Notes under the pieces: model-generated
Seen by the model: only the letters and a program-made list of their open reading frames with translations
Databases searched by the model: none
Told to the model about the DNA's origin: nothing
Made by a program: the position numbers and the translations under genes
Origin: Perognathus longimembris pacificus
Taxonomy: Eukaryota; Chordata; Mammalia; Rodentia; Heteromyidae
Direction of reading: 5' to 3'
Length of the DNA: 64,000 nucleotides
NCBI RefSeq assembly: GCF_023159225.1
Contig: NC_063169.1
Location: forward strand, 56,631,934 to 56,695,933
Shown: positions 34,745 through 46,820 of the stretch, piece by piece
Numbering within the stretch: the first letter of the stretch is position 1
Layout of the letters: each line of letters opens with the position of its first letter

Positions 34745-34845
34745 TCTCTGAATGTTTGCTTGTTTGTTTTGTCTAGGGGTTAAAATCAGGGCTTCACACT
34801 TGCTAGGCAGGCACTCTACTACTTAAGCCATACCTCTAGCCCCAA
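34745..34845 (-). repeat. ID-like monomeric SINE, antisense
   Basis: TTCACACTTGCTAGGCAGGC, then ACTCTACTACTTAAGCCATA, then CCTCTAGCCCC with a preceding T-run (about 34730-34743) is a reversed tRNA-derived ID-type half without a Geo half. Confidence 0.65.
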
Positions 34846-35558
34846 TACTAAAGGATCTCTTCCATTTCATCATTTATATGATGGATTGAGTTATACACTT
34901 CCTATACTTAACTTTTTGAAGGTTTTTGTATCACGATAAGTTGTTAAATTCGGTTAAATTTGCCTACTAGGCTAATTGAGTGAATCATGGTGGCTACGTG
35001 GCTACTTTAACAGTTTTGTAATTTGTGGTGGGTAATTAGTACATGCTTCTCATGCAGGAAATATTTCAGATGCCCATAGTCTTTGTGAGGGCCATTAGAG
35101 GCACCCTCTCCTTTCCCACACACTAAAAGGCACCCTTAGTTTAGAGCTTGATTTTAATTTGGTGCTGTATGCCCACATTCTTCTTCATAAAGCTAAGGCT
35201 TGTCTCCAAGCTCTAAATTTCTTACTCACACACTTGCTGCACTCCCGTGCTTTGCGTTAAGCACTCACAATGACAAGTCACTATTGCTTTGATTCTGCTC
35301 GGATCCTTTGACATAGAGCAGACCGTATAAGAAACCTTGAGTCATACATCTTGCCTATCTCACCCCAAGTACTAACTTTTTCAGGGTGAAATTTTCAAAA
35401 GATATCTGAGGTTACCAGCCACAATAGCGATTTACATTAAAATAGAATATTTTTAAATAGGCCAATTCTATTACTATATGTGATTTTTAACATGTGTTCC
35501 TAAAATCTTGTTTCTTGGCAAATACAAATTGAAGGGCAAATAAACCTGAACATTAAAT
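34846..35558. other. Unique DNA, nothing recognised
   Basis: No gene or named repeat is seen. Confidence 0.45.
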
Positions 35559-35656
35559 AACAAACAGGACAAGAAATGTATCCGATGCCTAATGTATGAA
35601 ACTGTAACCTCTCTGTAATTCAGTTTGATAATGAAATATATATGTATTAAAAAAAG
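35559..35656 (+). mobile_element. L1 3' end, heavily 5' truncated, sense
   Basis: AACAAACAGGACAAGAAATG, then TATCCGATGCCTAATGTATG, then AACTGTAACCTCTCTGTAA match the last 100 bp of the complete L1 (28588-28680). Confidence 0.88.
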
Positions 35657-36559
35657 AAACTACTTTTTCATGAAGATTAGCCATTTTATTTCCAATGAAA
35701 TTCTTCTGCCTCTTTGCTGTATTTTCCTTGCCTTGTTTTTTTTTTCTATAAGTATTATGCAATTTGTTTACAATATGGCTTACTGCCTCTGTTTACTCAT
35801 TGGAATGTATGCATCATGAAAGCAAGGCCTTCTGATTGTTTTGTTCTTAGTAAGTTTTTGTAAATAGTTTGAGTTAAAATGAGGAAAACTTTGAGCAGTT
35901 ATTCTCAAGAGACTAAAAGAACTAAAAGTATTCAAATGTTAATGATATTCTCACTTCATTTAGATTATATGTTAAAGTCAAATACAAAAGTGTCATAGAA
36001 ATTGTTATTAGATGTATTATTTAAATTCTTATATATTGTTTACATTTGAACTGGAATAATTCCAAAAGCATACATATATCTATATAATTTGCAACTTCAG
36101 AATATACATAGTAGCAATCTCTTATTAAGCACTGAGATAATAAGAGAAAGAAAAATGTAAAATAACACACTGGCGGTTTAACCAAGCCCTCCCCACAAAT
36201 AAATGCATTATCACCTTGAAAAATGGATTAGGAAAGAAAAGTAACAAATTGTATGGAACAAATAAAGAGCAAAGGTAAGATGAGTTAATTTTAACTCAAA
36301 TATATGAGTAATTTGAACCAAATGATATGATCATTTAAGGCCAATGGCTATTTGAGTATGTAGACAAATACCCATACACACATAAAATAACTGTCACATC
36401 AAAAGAAATACATCATTATGATTAAAATATTTATTTTACTGAAAGCATATAAATATTTTAAAGAAAGCTTCTAATATATATTCACCAGCATAAATTAACT
36501 AGTTACAAAAATGGAAGATACATCTTTACTACAGTTATAGAGTAGTATTTTAATAAACT
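35657..36559. other. AT-rich DNA, nothing recognised
   Basis: No gene or named repeat is seen. Confidence 0.45.
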
Positions 36560-37600
36560 TGTTTCAGTGTCTGACAAATTAGACAAAAAATAAACAAGGA
36601 TATAGACAATTTCAACATGCATTTGGAAGATTTGACATAGTTTGTACCTGACAAACATATTTATACTAGTTTAAATTGCACATGTAACTTTACATTTTTT
36701 CTCAATTAATAAGGGACAAAATTAAAGTATGTTTTAAGGACACAGTAAATTCAGGTTTAAGTAAGAAATAAAATGATATGTAAAAATCATGATTTGGATA
36801 CTAAGAAATGTACTTGTAAATAAGCCATAGATCAAAATGAAATAAACTGAGAATAGTAATAGTTGAGAATCATAATGAGTTACTGCACATCAGAATTTAT
36901 GGGATTCAGAGAAAATGTACCAAGAGGAAAATGTATGGCCTTAATTCATATTTCAGTAAAATGGAAAAGTTGATACCAATGAAATAAATTCTTACTAAGT
37001 TAGATAAAAGTTCATGTTATTAAACCTTCCAAGATGCAAGAATGGATAAATAGAACTGAGTATATATAAATGAAACAGAAAATATTTATGTGACAGGGAG
37101 TTAAAAGAGTTACAACTTAGCTACTTAAGGATTTGGTCTGCAGGGCACTAAAAAGAAAGACTATAAATAAACCCTAGAAATATAAAAGATCTTAAGAAAG
37201 ATCTTAAAAATTTTGAATATTCTCATTCATATATACTAAATGTTCATTAATGAAAAGGACTAAAATGCTTAAAATGTCAAATATTTCAAATTTAAATATG
37301 AATTACAAGTAGTCCAACTTAAAAGGCTCAATACCTTTCACCATTTCTTGAAAATTCGCAAGGTGATAAAGGCAATAATTAGTCAAGAATAACCAATTCG
37401 TTTGTTGAAGTACATTAAGGTGGATGTATGTCAAGATTGGAAAGCACATTTGTAAAAACAAAAAGGAAAGAGATATAATACCTGTGAGGAAATTCAAGAA
37501 CATATAAAAAGACCAAAGAATTTGACTAGAGTAGAACTAGATGAGTATACAAAGAAACTGCCATATACTGGAAGAAGCTAACTATCACATAGGGAAATAT
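36560..37600 (+). mobile_element. Old sense L1, ORF2-like, highly decayed
   Basis: TTATGGGATTCAGAGAAAAT, then ATGTATGGCCTTAATTCATA, and A-rich surrounding sequence parallel the region between endonuclease and reverse transcriptase of an old L1. A possible continuation follows the SINE at 38042-38190. The match is by eye and ends are approximate. Confidence 0.55.
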
Positions 37601-37814
37601 TTTATAACTATAACTTTGTTATAACTATAACAAAGGAAAATATATTCAAGAAGTTATATTGTATCAATTGGGTAGCTCTTCAGAAGAAAGGGAAATTTGC
37701 TCAGATAATAAAACAAAACAGTCATGAGGAGAAAGGAAAAGTACAAACACTTAGAAAAATGTTGAAAGTCAGCTTCAACTATTTCTAAGATATGCTTTTA
37801 AAGGATTCTCTTTT

Positions 37815-38027
37815 CTTTCTTTTTTTTTTTTTTTTTGGCCAGTCCTGGGCCTTGGACTCAGGGCCTGAGCACTGTCCCTGGCTTCTTTTTGCTCAAGGCT
37901 AGCACTCTGCCACTTGAGCCACAGCGCCACTTCTGGCCATTTTCTGTATATGTGGTGCTGGGGAATCGAACCCAGGGCCTCATGTATAAGAGGCAGGCAC
38001 TCTTGCCACTAGGCCATATCCCCAGCC
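37815..38027 (-). repeat. IDL-Geo dimeric SINE, antisense
   Basis: A full copy with a T-run (37819-37836) as its tail. A 14 bp perfect TSD, AAGGATTCTCTTTT, lies at 37801-37814 and 38028-38041. Near consensus, so young. Confidence 0.95.
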
Positions 38028-38041
38028 AAGGATTCTCTTTT

Positions 38042-39004
38042 TAATATAGTAGCAAAACTATATTATTATGGAAAGTTGGCAAAACCTACCAAATACTGTC
38101 AGGAAGAAAATTCCAAAAATGTATTGAAAAATGTAAGTGAATGGACAGATAGTTACTAATCTGAGACTGCTTTTGATTCAAATTTTAATGGGGCTTTTGT
38201 GTAAATACACACTTGGAAATGAACTGTGAGTATTAAGAAAAAGAGATAAGTGAGAGTGAAGTGAATGCTACTTGTTTATCGTAGGTAGCTTGAACCTATC
38301 ATTGGCTGATTGGGAATAGAATCCTGGGATTCCTTCTCTATATTGTTTGAGAATACTGTTGAGAAAAGAGAAGCTTCCTTATGTATGGTTAGGTGGAATA
38401 GGCCAGTGGCTAACATGATGTGAAGGTTCTTATCTAGTACCAGGCATGGGGCATGCATGATTGTTCTCCACTCTAGCAACTGACAAATACCCTGTGATTT
38501 CCCTACTCTTGGGCCAGGAGTCTTTGGTTCCTTCTTCAGGTCACACACTCATTGCAGTTGGAGATTCCAAAGTCCTGGTTCATCTCCTCAGTTCCAGAGA
38601 TCATACCAGCTCTTCCAGTATTGTAAGCTGTACTTTGTAGTGACATTGGACAGCTGCAGACTAAAACCCTTCATGTAATTCCCCACCTCCCATTATTCCT
38701 TGGGGTCGAAACTGAATCTAATAGATGAACTAAGTGTGAGACACTTTATATGCTGACTTTCAAATTGAGAATTTACCAGAATGTAGATAATGCTTTTGTC
38801 AATTACTCACACACCTTTATTTTCTACCAGTATTACATATATACATGAGTTTGGGAATAAGGTATTGATTAAGCATGAATGGAATCAACAATTAAATGTG
38901 CTTCTTAAAACTTACTTGAATACAAGCCTAGACACTACTTTTAATAAATTTCAAATGATATTATTTTAATAGCAAGTCATTAAAGTATTTTTTACATTTT
39001 GCAA
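38042..39004. other. Unique DNA, no gene recognised
   Basis: No gene is recognised. A 90-codon minus-strand frame (38276-38548) shows no domain. Confidence 0.45.
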
Positions 39005-39098
39005 GATTCTTTTTTTTTTGTCTTTTCTTTTTTGATACTGGGGATTGAACCCAGGACGTTGCTAGGCAAGTGCTTTGCCACTGAGCTACATCCCAGCC
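39005..39098 (-). repeat. ID-like monomeric SINE, antisense
   Basis: GGGGATTGAACCCAGGACGT, then TGCTAGGCAAGTGCTTTGCC, then ACTGAGCTACATCCCAGCC is a reversed ID-type tRNA half with T-run tail. Confidence 0.8.
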
Positions 39099-39124
39099 TC
39101 ACTAATACTTATTAAATACATGTC

Positions 39125-39355
39125 TGTAACTGGGTTCCAATGGTGCATGCCTGTAATCCAAGCTATGTAGGAGGCTCAGATCTGAGAATTAGAGTTGGAA
39201 GGCAGCCCAGACAGATAAGTCCATGAAACTTATTTCCAATAAACCACTAAAATTGGGAAGTGGAAATATGGCTCTAATAGTAGAGTGATAACCTGGAGAA
39301 AAGAAACTTAGGATTAGTAACCAGGCTTGTAGTTAAAGTTCAGGACACAGGCACC
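39125..39355 (+). repeat. Composite B1-like + Geo SINE
   Basis: B1-like half (GGTGCATGCCTGTAATCCAA, then GGAGGCTCAGATCTGAG) and a worn Geo half (GGAAATATGGCTCTAATAGT). Its A-rich tail appears to have seeded the long purine repeat that follows. Confidence 0.75.
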
Positions 39356-39653
39356 AAAAAGAAAGAAAGAGACAAAGGAAGGAAGGAAGGAAGGAAGGAA
39401 GGAAGGAAGGAAGGAAGGAAGGAAGGAAGGAAGGAAGGAAGGGAGGGAGGGAGGGAGGGAGGGAGGGAGGGAGGGAGGGAGGGAGGGAGGGAGGAAGGAA
39501 GGGAGGAAGGAAGGAAAGAAAGAAGGAAGGAAAGAAGGAAGGAAGGGAAGAAGGGAGGGAAGAAAGGGAAGGAAGGGAGGGAAGAAGGAAGGAATGGAAA
39601 GAAAATGAAAGAAAGTAAATTAAGAAAGAAAGAAATTAAGAAAGAAAGAACAA

Positions 39654-39709
<56 letters not shown>

Positions 39710-39770
39710 AAAGTAGGGAGGAAAGGATGGGAGAGAGAGGGAAGGAAGGGAAAGAAGGAAGGAAATATTA
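39356..39770. repeat. 0.4 kb all-purine (GGAA/GGGA/GAAA)n microsatellite
   Basis: Blocks of GGAA, then GGGA, mixed GGAA/GGGA, and later GAAA, with almost no pyrimidine on the plus strand. Open frames through it encode only low-complexity protein and are not genes. Confidence 0.97.
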
Positions 39771-40501
39771 GGTCAGTCAAGAATTAAGATGTTTATGGAA
39801 TTGTTGCAGTTTTCCCCTTTCCTTTTTCTAATTGTCTTTAATTAGTTGTACAAAGGAGTTTTAATTCAACATGTTAGTTTTTGAGTATAGTGGGTTTTTT
39901 TAATCATTATCATCCTTTCATTAATCTCTGTCATGACATCTAACACCCCCAATCTCCTTCCTAGTTCCATTTTTACATCTCTATACATAGAATGTCATGA
40001 TTGCCTTCTCTACTGACTAATTTTGGAGGAGTGCATTACAATAGAAAAATCAAGTGTCTATTCATGACTAGTAAGTGCTACACAATCATCACTTAGAAGT
40101 AATGTTCCACTGGTTCCTCATATACTCTTTAACACATGAAGTTAACAAGAATTCACTAGCACAGACTATAATTGGTTTAGAACCAGCTGGAAACACTTGG
40201 CTTTATGTACATTTTTGGTCCCATAGCAAAAACCTAGATAAGTCAACTCAGTACATTTTGCTAGTCACACTCTAGAAAAATGAGACTATTTCTGAGAGAG
40301 TTTACAACGTAGTATCTAGCACTCTGTAATATATTTGTTCATGCTTTTCCATGGACTTACCTCGGCATGATGATAATCAAGCTACAATAATCCATGACAT
40401 AGGCTCCCTACATACAAAGTCAGTGATTAAAATGGACAGCGCACACAAAAATGTGATTTAAAGATCAACCTCTTATGAGAAAGGTTAAACATGTGAGATT
40501 A
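39771..40501. other. Unique DNA, nothing recognised
   Basis: No gene or named repeat is seen. A 66-codon frame at 40075-40275 shows no domain. Confidence 0.45.
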
Positions 40502-40653
40502 GGGCTGGGAATATGGCTTAGTGGTAGAGCACTTGCTTAGCACACATGAAGTCCTGGGTTCAATTCTTCAGCACCACATAAACAGAAACAGCTAGAAGTG
40601 GTGCTGCAGTTCCAGTGGTAGAGTGCCAGCCTTGAGCAAAAAGAAGCCAGGGG
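40502..40653 (+). repeat. IDL-Geo SINE, 5' part, split by an insertion
   Basis: Starts AGGGCTGGGAATATGGCTTA and runs into the Geo half up to AAAAAGAAGCCAGGGG, then stops. The rest of the Geo half appears at 41181. Confidence 0.85.
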
Positions 40654-41066
40654 CATAACATGGAGTTCATTTCGGTTAGCATCATCTTATGTGTTGGTGT
40701 ATCATTGTTGTAGTTATTTTCAACATGCCATGTGAAACCGACCCTTTGTTTTTTTCCTCTCGTATTCCCTTCCTATGGTTTTACCCCTGCTGTCACTGTA
40801 TCTGATCTTAGGACCCTGGATATTGTATATACATGTATTAGAACTAGGGAAGGGAAACGGAATACCAAAATCGAGCCACAAAAGATATAAAGACAAACAC
40901 TTCCAAAAGTAATACTTATAAAACTATTTGATGTAAACCAACTGAACAACTCATGGGGGGGCGGCAAGAGAGAAAGGGACAGGGAGCAGGCGGGGTGGGG
41001 GGAATTATGGAGGAGGTAACAAGTTAGATAAGAAATGTACTAGTTGCCTTAAAGAAGAAAAAAAAT
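40654..41066 (+). mobile_element. Truncated L1 with 5' inversion, inside a SINE
   Basis: 40654-40700 is antisense (reverse of about 28213-28257 of the complete L1). From 40700 to 41066 the sequence is sense 3' UTR from about 28271 on, including the G-rich tract. It ends early, before the last 60 bp of the usual 3' end, at an A-rich GAAGAAAAAAAA. The arrangement is that of twin priming. Confidence 0.8.
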
Positions 41067-41084
41067 GATGTCATGCCCTTACTT

Positions 41085-41180
41085 CCAGGAGAGGGAGGGG
41101 GAGGGGAAGGGGGAGGGGGAGGGGGAGGGGAAGGGGAGGGGGAGGGGGAGGGGGAGGGGGAGGGGGCGGAGGCGGAGGCG
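41085..41180. repeat. (GGGGGA)n G-rich minisatellite
   Basis: About 14 hexanucleotide-like units, then GGCGGA units. It lies between the L1 A-rich end and the resumed SINE, after 18 bp of unexplained sequence. Strongly G-quadruplex-prone. Confidence 0.95.
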
Positions 41181-41245
41181 GCCAGGGACAGTGCTCAGGC
41201 CCCAAGTCTAATCCTTAGGACTAGGGGAAAAAAAGAAGAAAGAAA
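41181..41245 (+). repeat. IDL-Geo SINE, 3' part
   Basis: GCCAGGGACAGTGCTCAGGC onward completes the Geo half begun at 40502 and ends in an A-rich tail. GCCAGGG is shared with 40646-40652, the minimal duplication across the insertion. Confidence 0.8.
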
Positions 41246-41572
41246 GAAAAGAAAAGTGAGATTAGTGTCAAAAAAGAATCTGATCTCAAGGTGTCTTGAG
41301 GAATTATTTTGAGTAGAAAACCCTCCAGAACACAAAACAAGGAAAACTGTTCGTCTATTGCTAGTCATCAGGTTAACAGGCTAGGCTGCCTGGTAGCTCA
41401 ACTCACCCTTTCTTAATAAGGGTATTGAGTCTGGTGCCTCATACTTTTACCAGGCAAGATCTACACATTAACAATAAATGCTACAATAAAGCATTTGAAT
41501 ATCTTCAGAAGATTAACCTAAACTTCTTCTATATCAACAAAGTAAATGAATAATCCTCTAAAGCACTATTTA
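41246..41572. other. Unique DNA, nothing recognised
   Basis: No feature is recognised. Confidence 0.4.
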
Positions 41573-41836
41573 TAGCCAGGAGCTAGTGTTGCTCCCATGT
41601 AATTCTAGCTACTTAGGAGACTGAGAGCTGAGGATTGTGGTTCGAAGTCAGCCTAGGAAGGAAAAAAATACTAAGAGACTCTTATCTCCAATTATCCATC
41701 AAAAAGGTGGAAATGGAGCTGTGACTTGAGTGCTATTGTTAGCTCTGAACACAAAAGCTCACTGACAGCACTCAGGCCCTTAGTTCAAGTTTGAGAACTG
41801 ACCTCTCCCCCACCAAAAAAAAAAAAAAAAAAAAAG
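41573..41836 (+). repeat. Composite B1-like + Geo SINE
   Basis: B1-like half (CCCATGTAATTCTAGCTACT, then AGGAGACTGAGAGCTGAGGA) and Geo half (GAGCTGTGACTTGAGTGC), with a 22 bp A-run at 41815-41835. Confidence 0.8.
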
Positions 41837-41842
41837 AGAAGT

Positions 41843-42028
41843 AGCTGGGAATATGGCCTCGTGGCAAGAATGCTTGCCTGGTATACATGAAGCCCTGAGT
41901 TCGATTTCCCAGCACCACATATATAGAAAATGGCCAGAAGTGGTGCTGTGGCTCAAGTGGCAGAGTGCTAGCCTTCAGCAAAAAGAAACCAGGGACAGTG
42001 CTCAGGCCCTGAGCCAAGCCCAGGACAG

Positions 42029-42059
<31 letters not shown>
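41843..42059 (+). repeat. IDL-Geo dimeric SINE in the tail of another SINE
   Basis: A full sense copy with a tail of about 29 A (42030-42059) followed by GA units. It inserted at the end of the A-tail of the B1-Geo element, so the flanking duplication is A-rich and not distinctive. Confidence 0.9.
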
Positions 42060-42062
<3 letters not shown>

Positions 42063-45000
42063 AGAGAGAGGCAATATTTATAGTTAATCTGTTACTAATG
42101 AGCAGTCATAACAACATAAGTTTGGTTTCCATGTGAAAGTAATCTTGTTAAAGAAAGATATATTGTCTTAAATTTTGTACAGAGGTTTAATGAACTGGCC
42201 CAGATATTAGGACAACAGTAGTTGCTTAACATATGGACATATAAGTTCATGCTAGTTTTCAAAGTTACCTTAATGACATTGAATTACTTTGTTTTGCAAA
42301 ATCTTTTATATAAGTGGGCCATAGTATCCACTTGCCATGAGTCCTATTTCAAAGTATACAATAAAATATCTCTATTTCGGTAGTAGTTCCAAATTTCCTG
42401 TCTCATTGCTCTTTGAAACCTCTTCCCAGCACTTCGTTTCTATCATTTGACAGCATAATGCATAAGTGTGGAATTAATTTACAGATGGATAGGCCAGAGG
42501 ATATTATACTCACTTAAAGAAGGGAGATAAGGTTTCTGACTTAGCTGTAGACTGAGTAGAACAATAGTGGACTGAGAACACCTCTGTGTAGTTAAAGTTC
42601 CTTCAAATATGCCTCTCTCCTAAATGGCAGTCTGTTTTCCTCTAGTTAACTTTCTTCTCATTACCTATTCTGTATTTTCATCTCATAATGTACATATGTC
42701 AAAGACAGTAATAAATATAAATGACTGCATTTATTACTAAAATTACAACCCATCATCATCAGTCTCTAAGAAACTTATATCTGAATCTCTTTCATATTTT
42801 CTGGTCTCCAAACTTGAATGCAGGGGAAATCTCTACTGTGCTTTTTCCTTTCCTTCTCAAGTCATATTATAATCCTTAGGTACCTAATCATATTATAACC
42901 CTTTCCATTCCCTCTTTACCTATTAACCTCTGCTCTGGAAAGGAGAGTCCATTTGAATTTATACTATCTTATGCAATTTTCAGTTATTTTTTCTGTTATC
43001 CTTCTCACAGATATTAGGGATTTAATTAAGTTGACTGCTATCATGAAATAAAACTTTAGCAGTAGTATCAGTGCCACAATGGTGGAGGCATTTGTTTGAA
43101 GCCATAATGGTTTTTCTGGTCCTTCAGAAACAAGATATATACCGATAGAGAATGCCTTTTCATCTGGTGACAACTCCACAGTGTGCACTAAACTTCTGAG
43201 CAGCAAAAGACATGAGGAGAGAGGAGCAAAGATCAGTGAATGAAGATGAATTATAACAGAAGCATATATACTGAAATTGTTCAAATAATGGACAACTTGC
43301 TTTTATTTAGTTTTATAATGTTGCCTTTTTGCATAATCATTAAGATTGTTACATCATGAGACAAACAGAAGTTTTTTCAAAGTCTACTTAAAACTCATAA
43401 TTTCTTTCTCACAATATACACTACTACAGAGAATAGAGGGATTTTTTTTCAGTTTTAAAAGTAGAATTTTGTTTTCTTTCAACATTGCTGTTTAAGACAT
43501 GAATTTTCTTTGCAGAAGGTCAGTGCGTTCTCATGATTTTAAAGCGAGTCTAACAAATCTAACCCTCCCCTGTTTTTTTTTTTTTTTTACACAGGATTTG
43601 CAGAGCTCTGCAGAAATTGAACATCTGGCTCTTTGCCTGTGCACCTGATGTTATCTCAGGAGAAATTATATAAATTAAAGACAGACATAGAAAGGGTATT
43701 TTTAAATTCAAAGGGACAGGATATGTATATATATATGTATATGTATACACACAAATATATTAAAACATTGGAAGAAAAGGTAAGCAGTGGTTTTAATCTA
43801 AATAAGTACAAAATAATAACAATATAAAATAAAGGTGTAAAAGGAACAGTAAAATTAAATAAAGTAAAATGTGAATTATATTGTGTGTGGCCCAGGAGAA
43901 TATTGAAATTATTCTCCGTTTCCTATTCCATAGGTAGCACTTAAGCCAGTAGGTGTTTTTCTTCCCCCCTCATTTTTTTTTAAACATTTGAACACAATAA
44001 GACATCTGCAGATTTGCCAAAAACGTTTTCTGCTTTATTTTTTGAGGCTTTTTCACTCTTCAGAACCATGTCTTGGTCTTATGATTCAAGTATGTGCCTT
44101 AGATTTTTAAATGCCTATCAGAAACTCAGGAATATAACAAAGGCGTATACACAAGTATGTCTATATATATATGTATAAAAAGCACAGATGTATACAAATA
44201 CACACATATTTTAATGTTTAGATATGATTTATTATTTATATGCAAAGTTAAAATCTTTATTAATTTCATGTTACATATTTATAGATCACAATGATGTAAT
44301 AAATGTGATTATAGCAACCATTCATATATAAAATGTTACATATGCCCGTCTATGCTCTCCAAGTTTATTCTCTACTTCTCTCCACTTTGTTTCCATCTCC
44401 CCAGGCTTTTAGAAGCTGAAAACAGAATTACCACCTAATTGTAAGTATCCTGGTTTCTGATTCACCATGCCAGACACTGCTTAATGACAAGGAAACTTGT
44501 TCAAGATTGATTTATTTTAGAAAGAATTGGACTTTTGAAAATTCATGAGGCTCTAAAGAGATTACAGAAGAGGATCCAAGGTCAAAGACTCATCATATCA
44601 GAAGGCTAAACTATGAATCTTGGATAATATTCTAGATGAGATACCTTTGCCACAAGAGGAGAAATGTAGATATCTAATCAAGAGTCATGATGGACAGTAA
44701 CATTCTATGGTATCCAACTGTCTTTGTATCCTGAGGACGATGGTGTTACCTATTGGCTGGCTCTGTGTTTGGAATGCAGCGTAAAATCCCAGAATTTTTC
44801 TCACTTGTTGTTGTGGGGAATTTTAGCACATAATATAATGCTTAAATGAATGAACAACTAGAGAATTTATATATCAGTGGAGATATAGCTTTTTATGACG
44901 ACTTGATCATACATGATAACTATTTTCTGTTAAGCTTGATCCATGTTTAATAAATATTCAGTACTGAGTTGAAACTTTTGTCCACTATTGTTTCACTTCT

Positions 45001-45102
45001 GATTTATTGTCCTCTCTCCATGCTACTGCTACCACTTACACCCTACTGTGCACAACTTTATCTACTATGGGGAATTGAAGTCAAAGAATATTGTGTGTGC
45101 AG
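42060..45102. other. 3 kb of unique AT-rich DNA, no gene recognised
   Basis: I see no named repeat or gene. The minus-strand 106-codon frame at 42964-43284 is hydrophobic but has no recognisable family. A T16 run followed by ACACAG at 43573-43595 mimics a splice acceptor. AT-rich alternating repeats lie near 43722-43750 and 44160-44175. Confidence 0.5.
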
Positions 45103-45160
45103 CTTGTAGCAGAGCATTTGCATATCCTGCATGAGGCTGGGGATTCAATCCAGAGTCTTA
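45103..45160 (+). repeat. ID-like SINE remnant, sense
   Basis: GTAGCAGAGCATTTGCATAT, then CCTGCATGAGGCTGGGGATT, then CAATCCAGAG resembles an ID half with its B-box. Confidence 0.55.
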
Positions 45161-46074
45161 AGTAATAATAATGACCAAGAGGATGATAATGACAACCATA
45201 ATAATGACGATAATTCAAGTGAACATACTCCATGGACTACAACTATGAGTGATCATCATTTTCTTTCCTTGCCACATTAAAACTTTTTCAGCGTCCAGTC
45301 CAGGTTATATTCAGAGTGTGGTATGAGGCTGGCTGCTTCTCTGTAATGGCATTATTACCATCACAGATTTCAGCATGAACATCTGCCTTCATTGTCATAA
45401 CTGCTACTCATTTCATCTCCCCACTGGATTCTTGATCTAAACTCAACGGTACAAAACATCAATTTTTTTAACTTTCCTTCTTCACTCTTTTTCAAAAAGC
45501 TTACATTTGAATTTAATTGTAGCTATAACAAGGAAATGTTATCTATCATCTGTACATACTTACATGCATTTATCAAAGGTAAATCACCCATATTTCTATG
45601 ATTTTTCATAAAATGAAATATTTGGGTACTTAGATTACTGAGTTACATTAGTCTTTCCAACAATATCCTAAAACCTAAGCAGATCAACCACAAAATGAAT
45701 AAAAGCACAACTTTTATCTGAACTTTTACCAGAACTTTCCCTAGAGAAAATTCCAGGAATTTAAAAATTACTTGAGGAAGAAAAGTAAACAATTTCAAAT
45801 AGTAAAAATTCTTGGGTATTTATCACAAGCATTTGATTAGTGAGGGGAGACTTATTCATATACTATAATGTTTATATTAGTATAAAAGGAATAAAAATTA
45901 AAAAGCAGGAGAATGTAAGAATATTAACAAAATGAAAGTACAAGAAGGCGTTAAAGATGGAAAGAGTAGATCAATAAACAAAACACTGGAAAAAGGTTAA
46001 TGGGAATAGTTTGAAATCAATGACTATTAAAAGAAGGAAAATGGGCTAAAAGATATATATCTCCACCTACCAAA
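45161..46074. other. Unique AT-rich DNA, nothing recognised
   Basis: No gene or named repeat is seen. Confidence 0.45.
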
Positions 46075-46330
46075 CTGTTTCTAGGAATCTAGCTTATACA
46101 GGAATATATATTTGCACATTTTTTCAATTGAGCATTATGTGCAGTTGGGAAATACATAACAAAAAATGTAGATGCCTGTTTCTAGAAGATTCCTTGAAGA
46201 AACTAGGAACATTTCTTTGGTAGTCTATTATGCAGGTGTGAAATCAATCAGGAAGAATTCTATTAACTGCTATGGACTTATTTCTTAATATAATATTGCT
46301 TCTGCTTTCCTAACTAGTGAAAGAATGAAC
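46075..46330 (+). mobile_element. Old L1 fragment, sense, ORF2 3' region
   Basis: TTCTAGGAATCTAGCTTATA, a TTGAGCATTATGTGCAGTTG block, and TTTGGTAGTCTATTATGCAG follow the order of an old L1 near the ORF2 end. Decayed. Confidence 0.55.
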
Positions 46331-46624
46331 ATGTGAAATAATACATGTAATAAATTACTTCGCAAAAAGAAACGCAAGAAATACTGACTGGAAAACTAAT
46401 GATGTGAGAGGGATGGGAATGAAATTGAAGAGGGGAAGAAAGTAACAGCTGAACATGGTTTTTATTGCCATATTTAATTGCATTTGCAAAGTACTTTTAC
46501 AACCATGTTTAGGTTAATGTTTGATTGGATAAGAGGAAGATGATGAGTGAGCATACATTAAGCTCAGGGATTTTATAATTACAACTTTTACATCACAATT
46601 AAAATCTAAACAGTGTTTTTAAAA
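46331..46624. other. Unique DNA, nothing recognised
   Basis: No feature is recognised. Confidence 0.4.
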
Positions 46625-46820
46625 GCATTGAGTAAACTAGAACATGGTTGCCAACACCTGTAATCACAGCTACTTAAGAGGGAGAAGGAGAATCTTGAGT
46701 GGAGGGCAGCACAGGAAAAACGATCAAGACCCACTCTAAAATTAAAACTGACCATGAGGTGGCAGAGCACAAGCCTAGCACACCCAGGCTCTGATGTTAA
46801 TCAGCAGTATAAAAAAATGA
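46625..46820 (+). repeat. B1-dID-like composite SINE, sense, old
   Basis: B1-like half (CAACACCTGTAATCACAGCT, then ACTTAAGAGGGAGAAGGAGA) followed by an ID-like half (GGTGGCAGAGCACAAGCCTA, then GCACACCCAGGCTCTG) and an A-rich tail. Confidence 0.6.

Noticed and set aside
36560..38190. Possible A-rich unique gene region
   Set aside because: Word order fits a decayed L1 ORF2 better, and no open frame is sustained.
39340..39780. 146-codon minus-strand frame of F/L/S/P repeats and its plus-strand partner
   Set aside because: Translation of the purine microsatellite. No stop codons arise because of the repeat composition.
41073..41312. Gly/Glu-rich frame
   Set aside because: Translation of the (GGGGGA)n array and the SINE end.
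42964..43284. 106-codon minus-strand hydrophobic frame
   Set aside because: No recognisable family and no promoter or splice context. Frames of this length are expected by chance in 64 kb.
43573..43600. T-run plus ACACAG as a splice acceptor
   Set aside because: No plausible exon or donor follows, and T-runs are frequent here.
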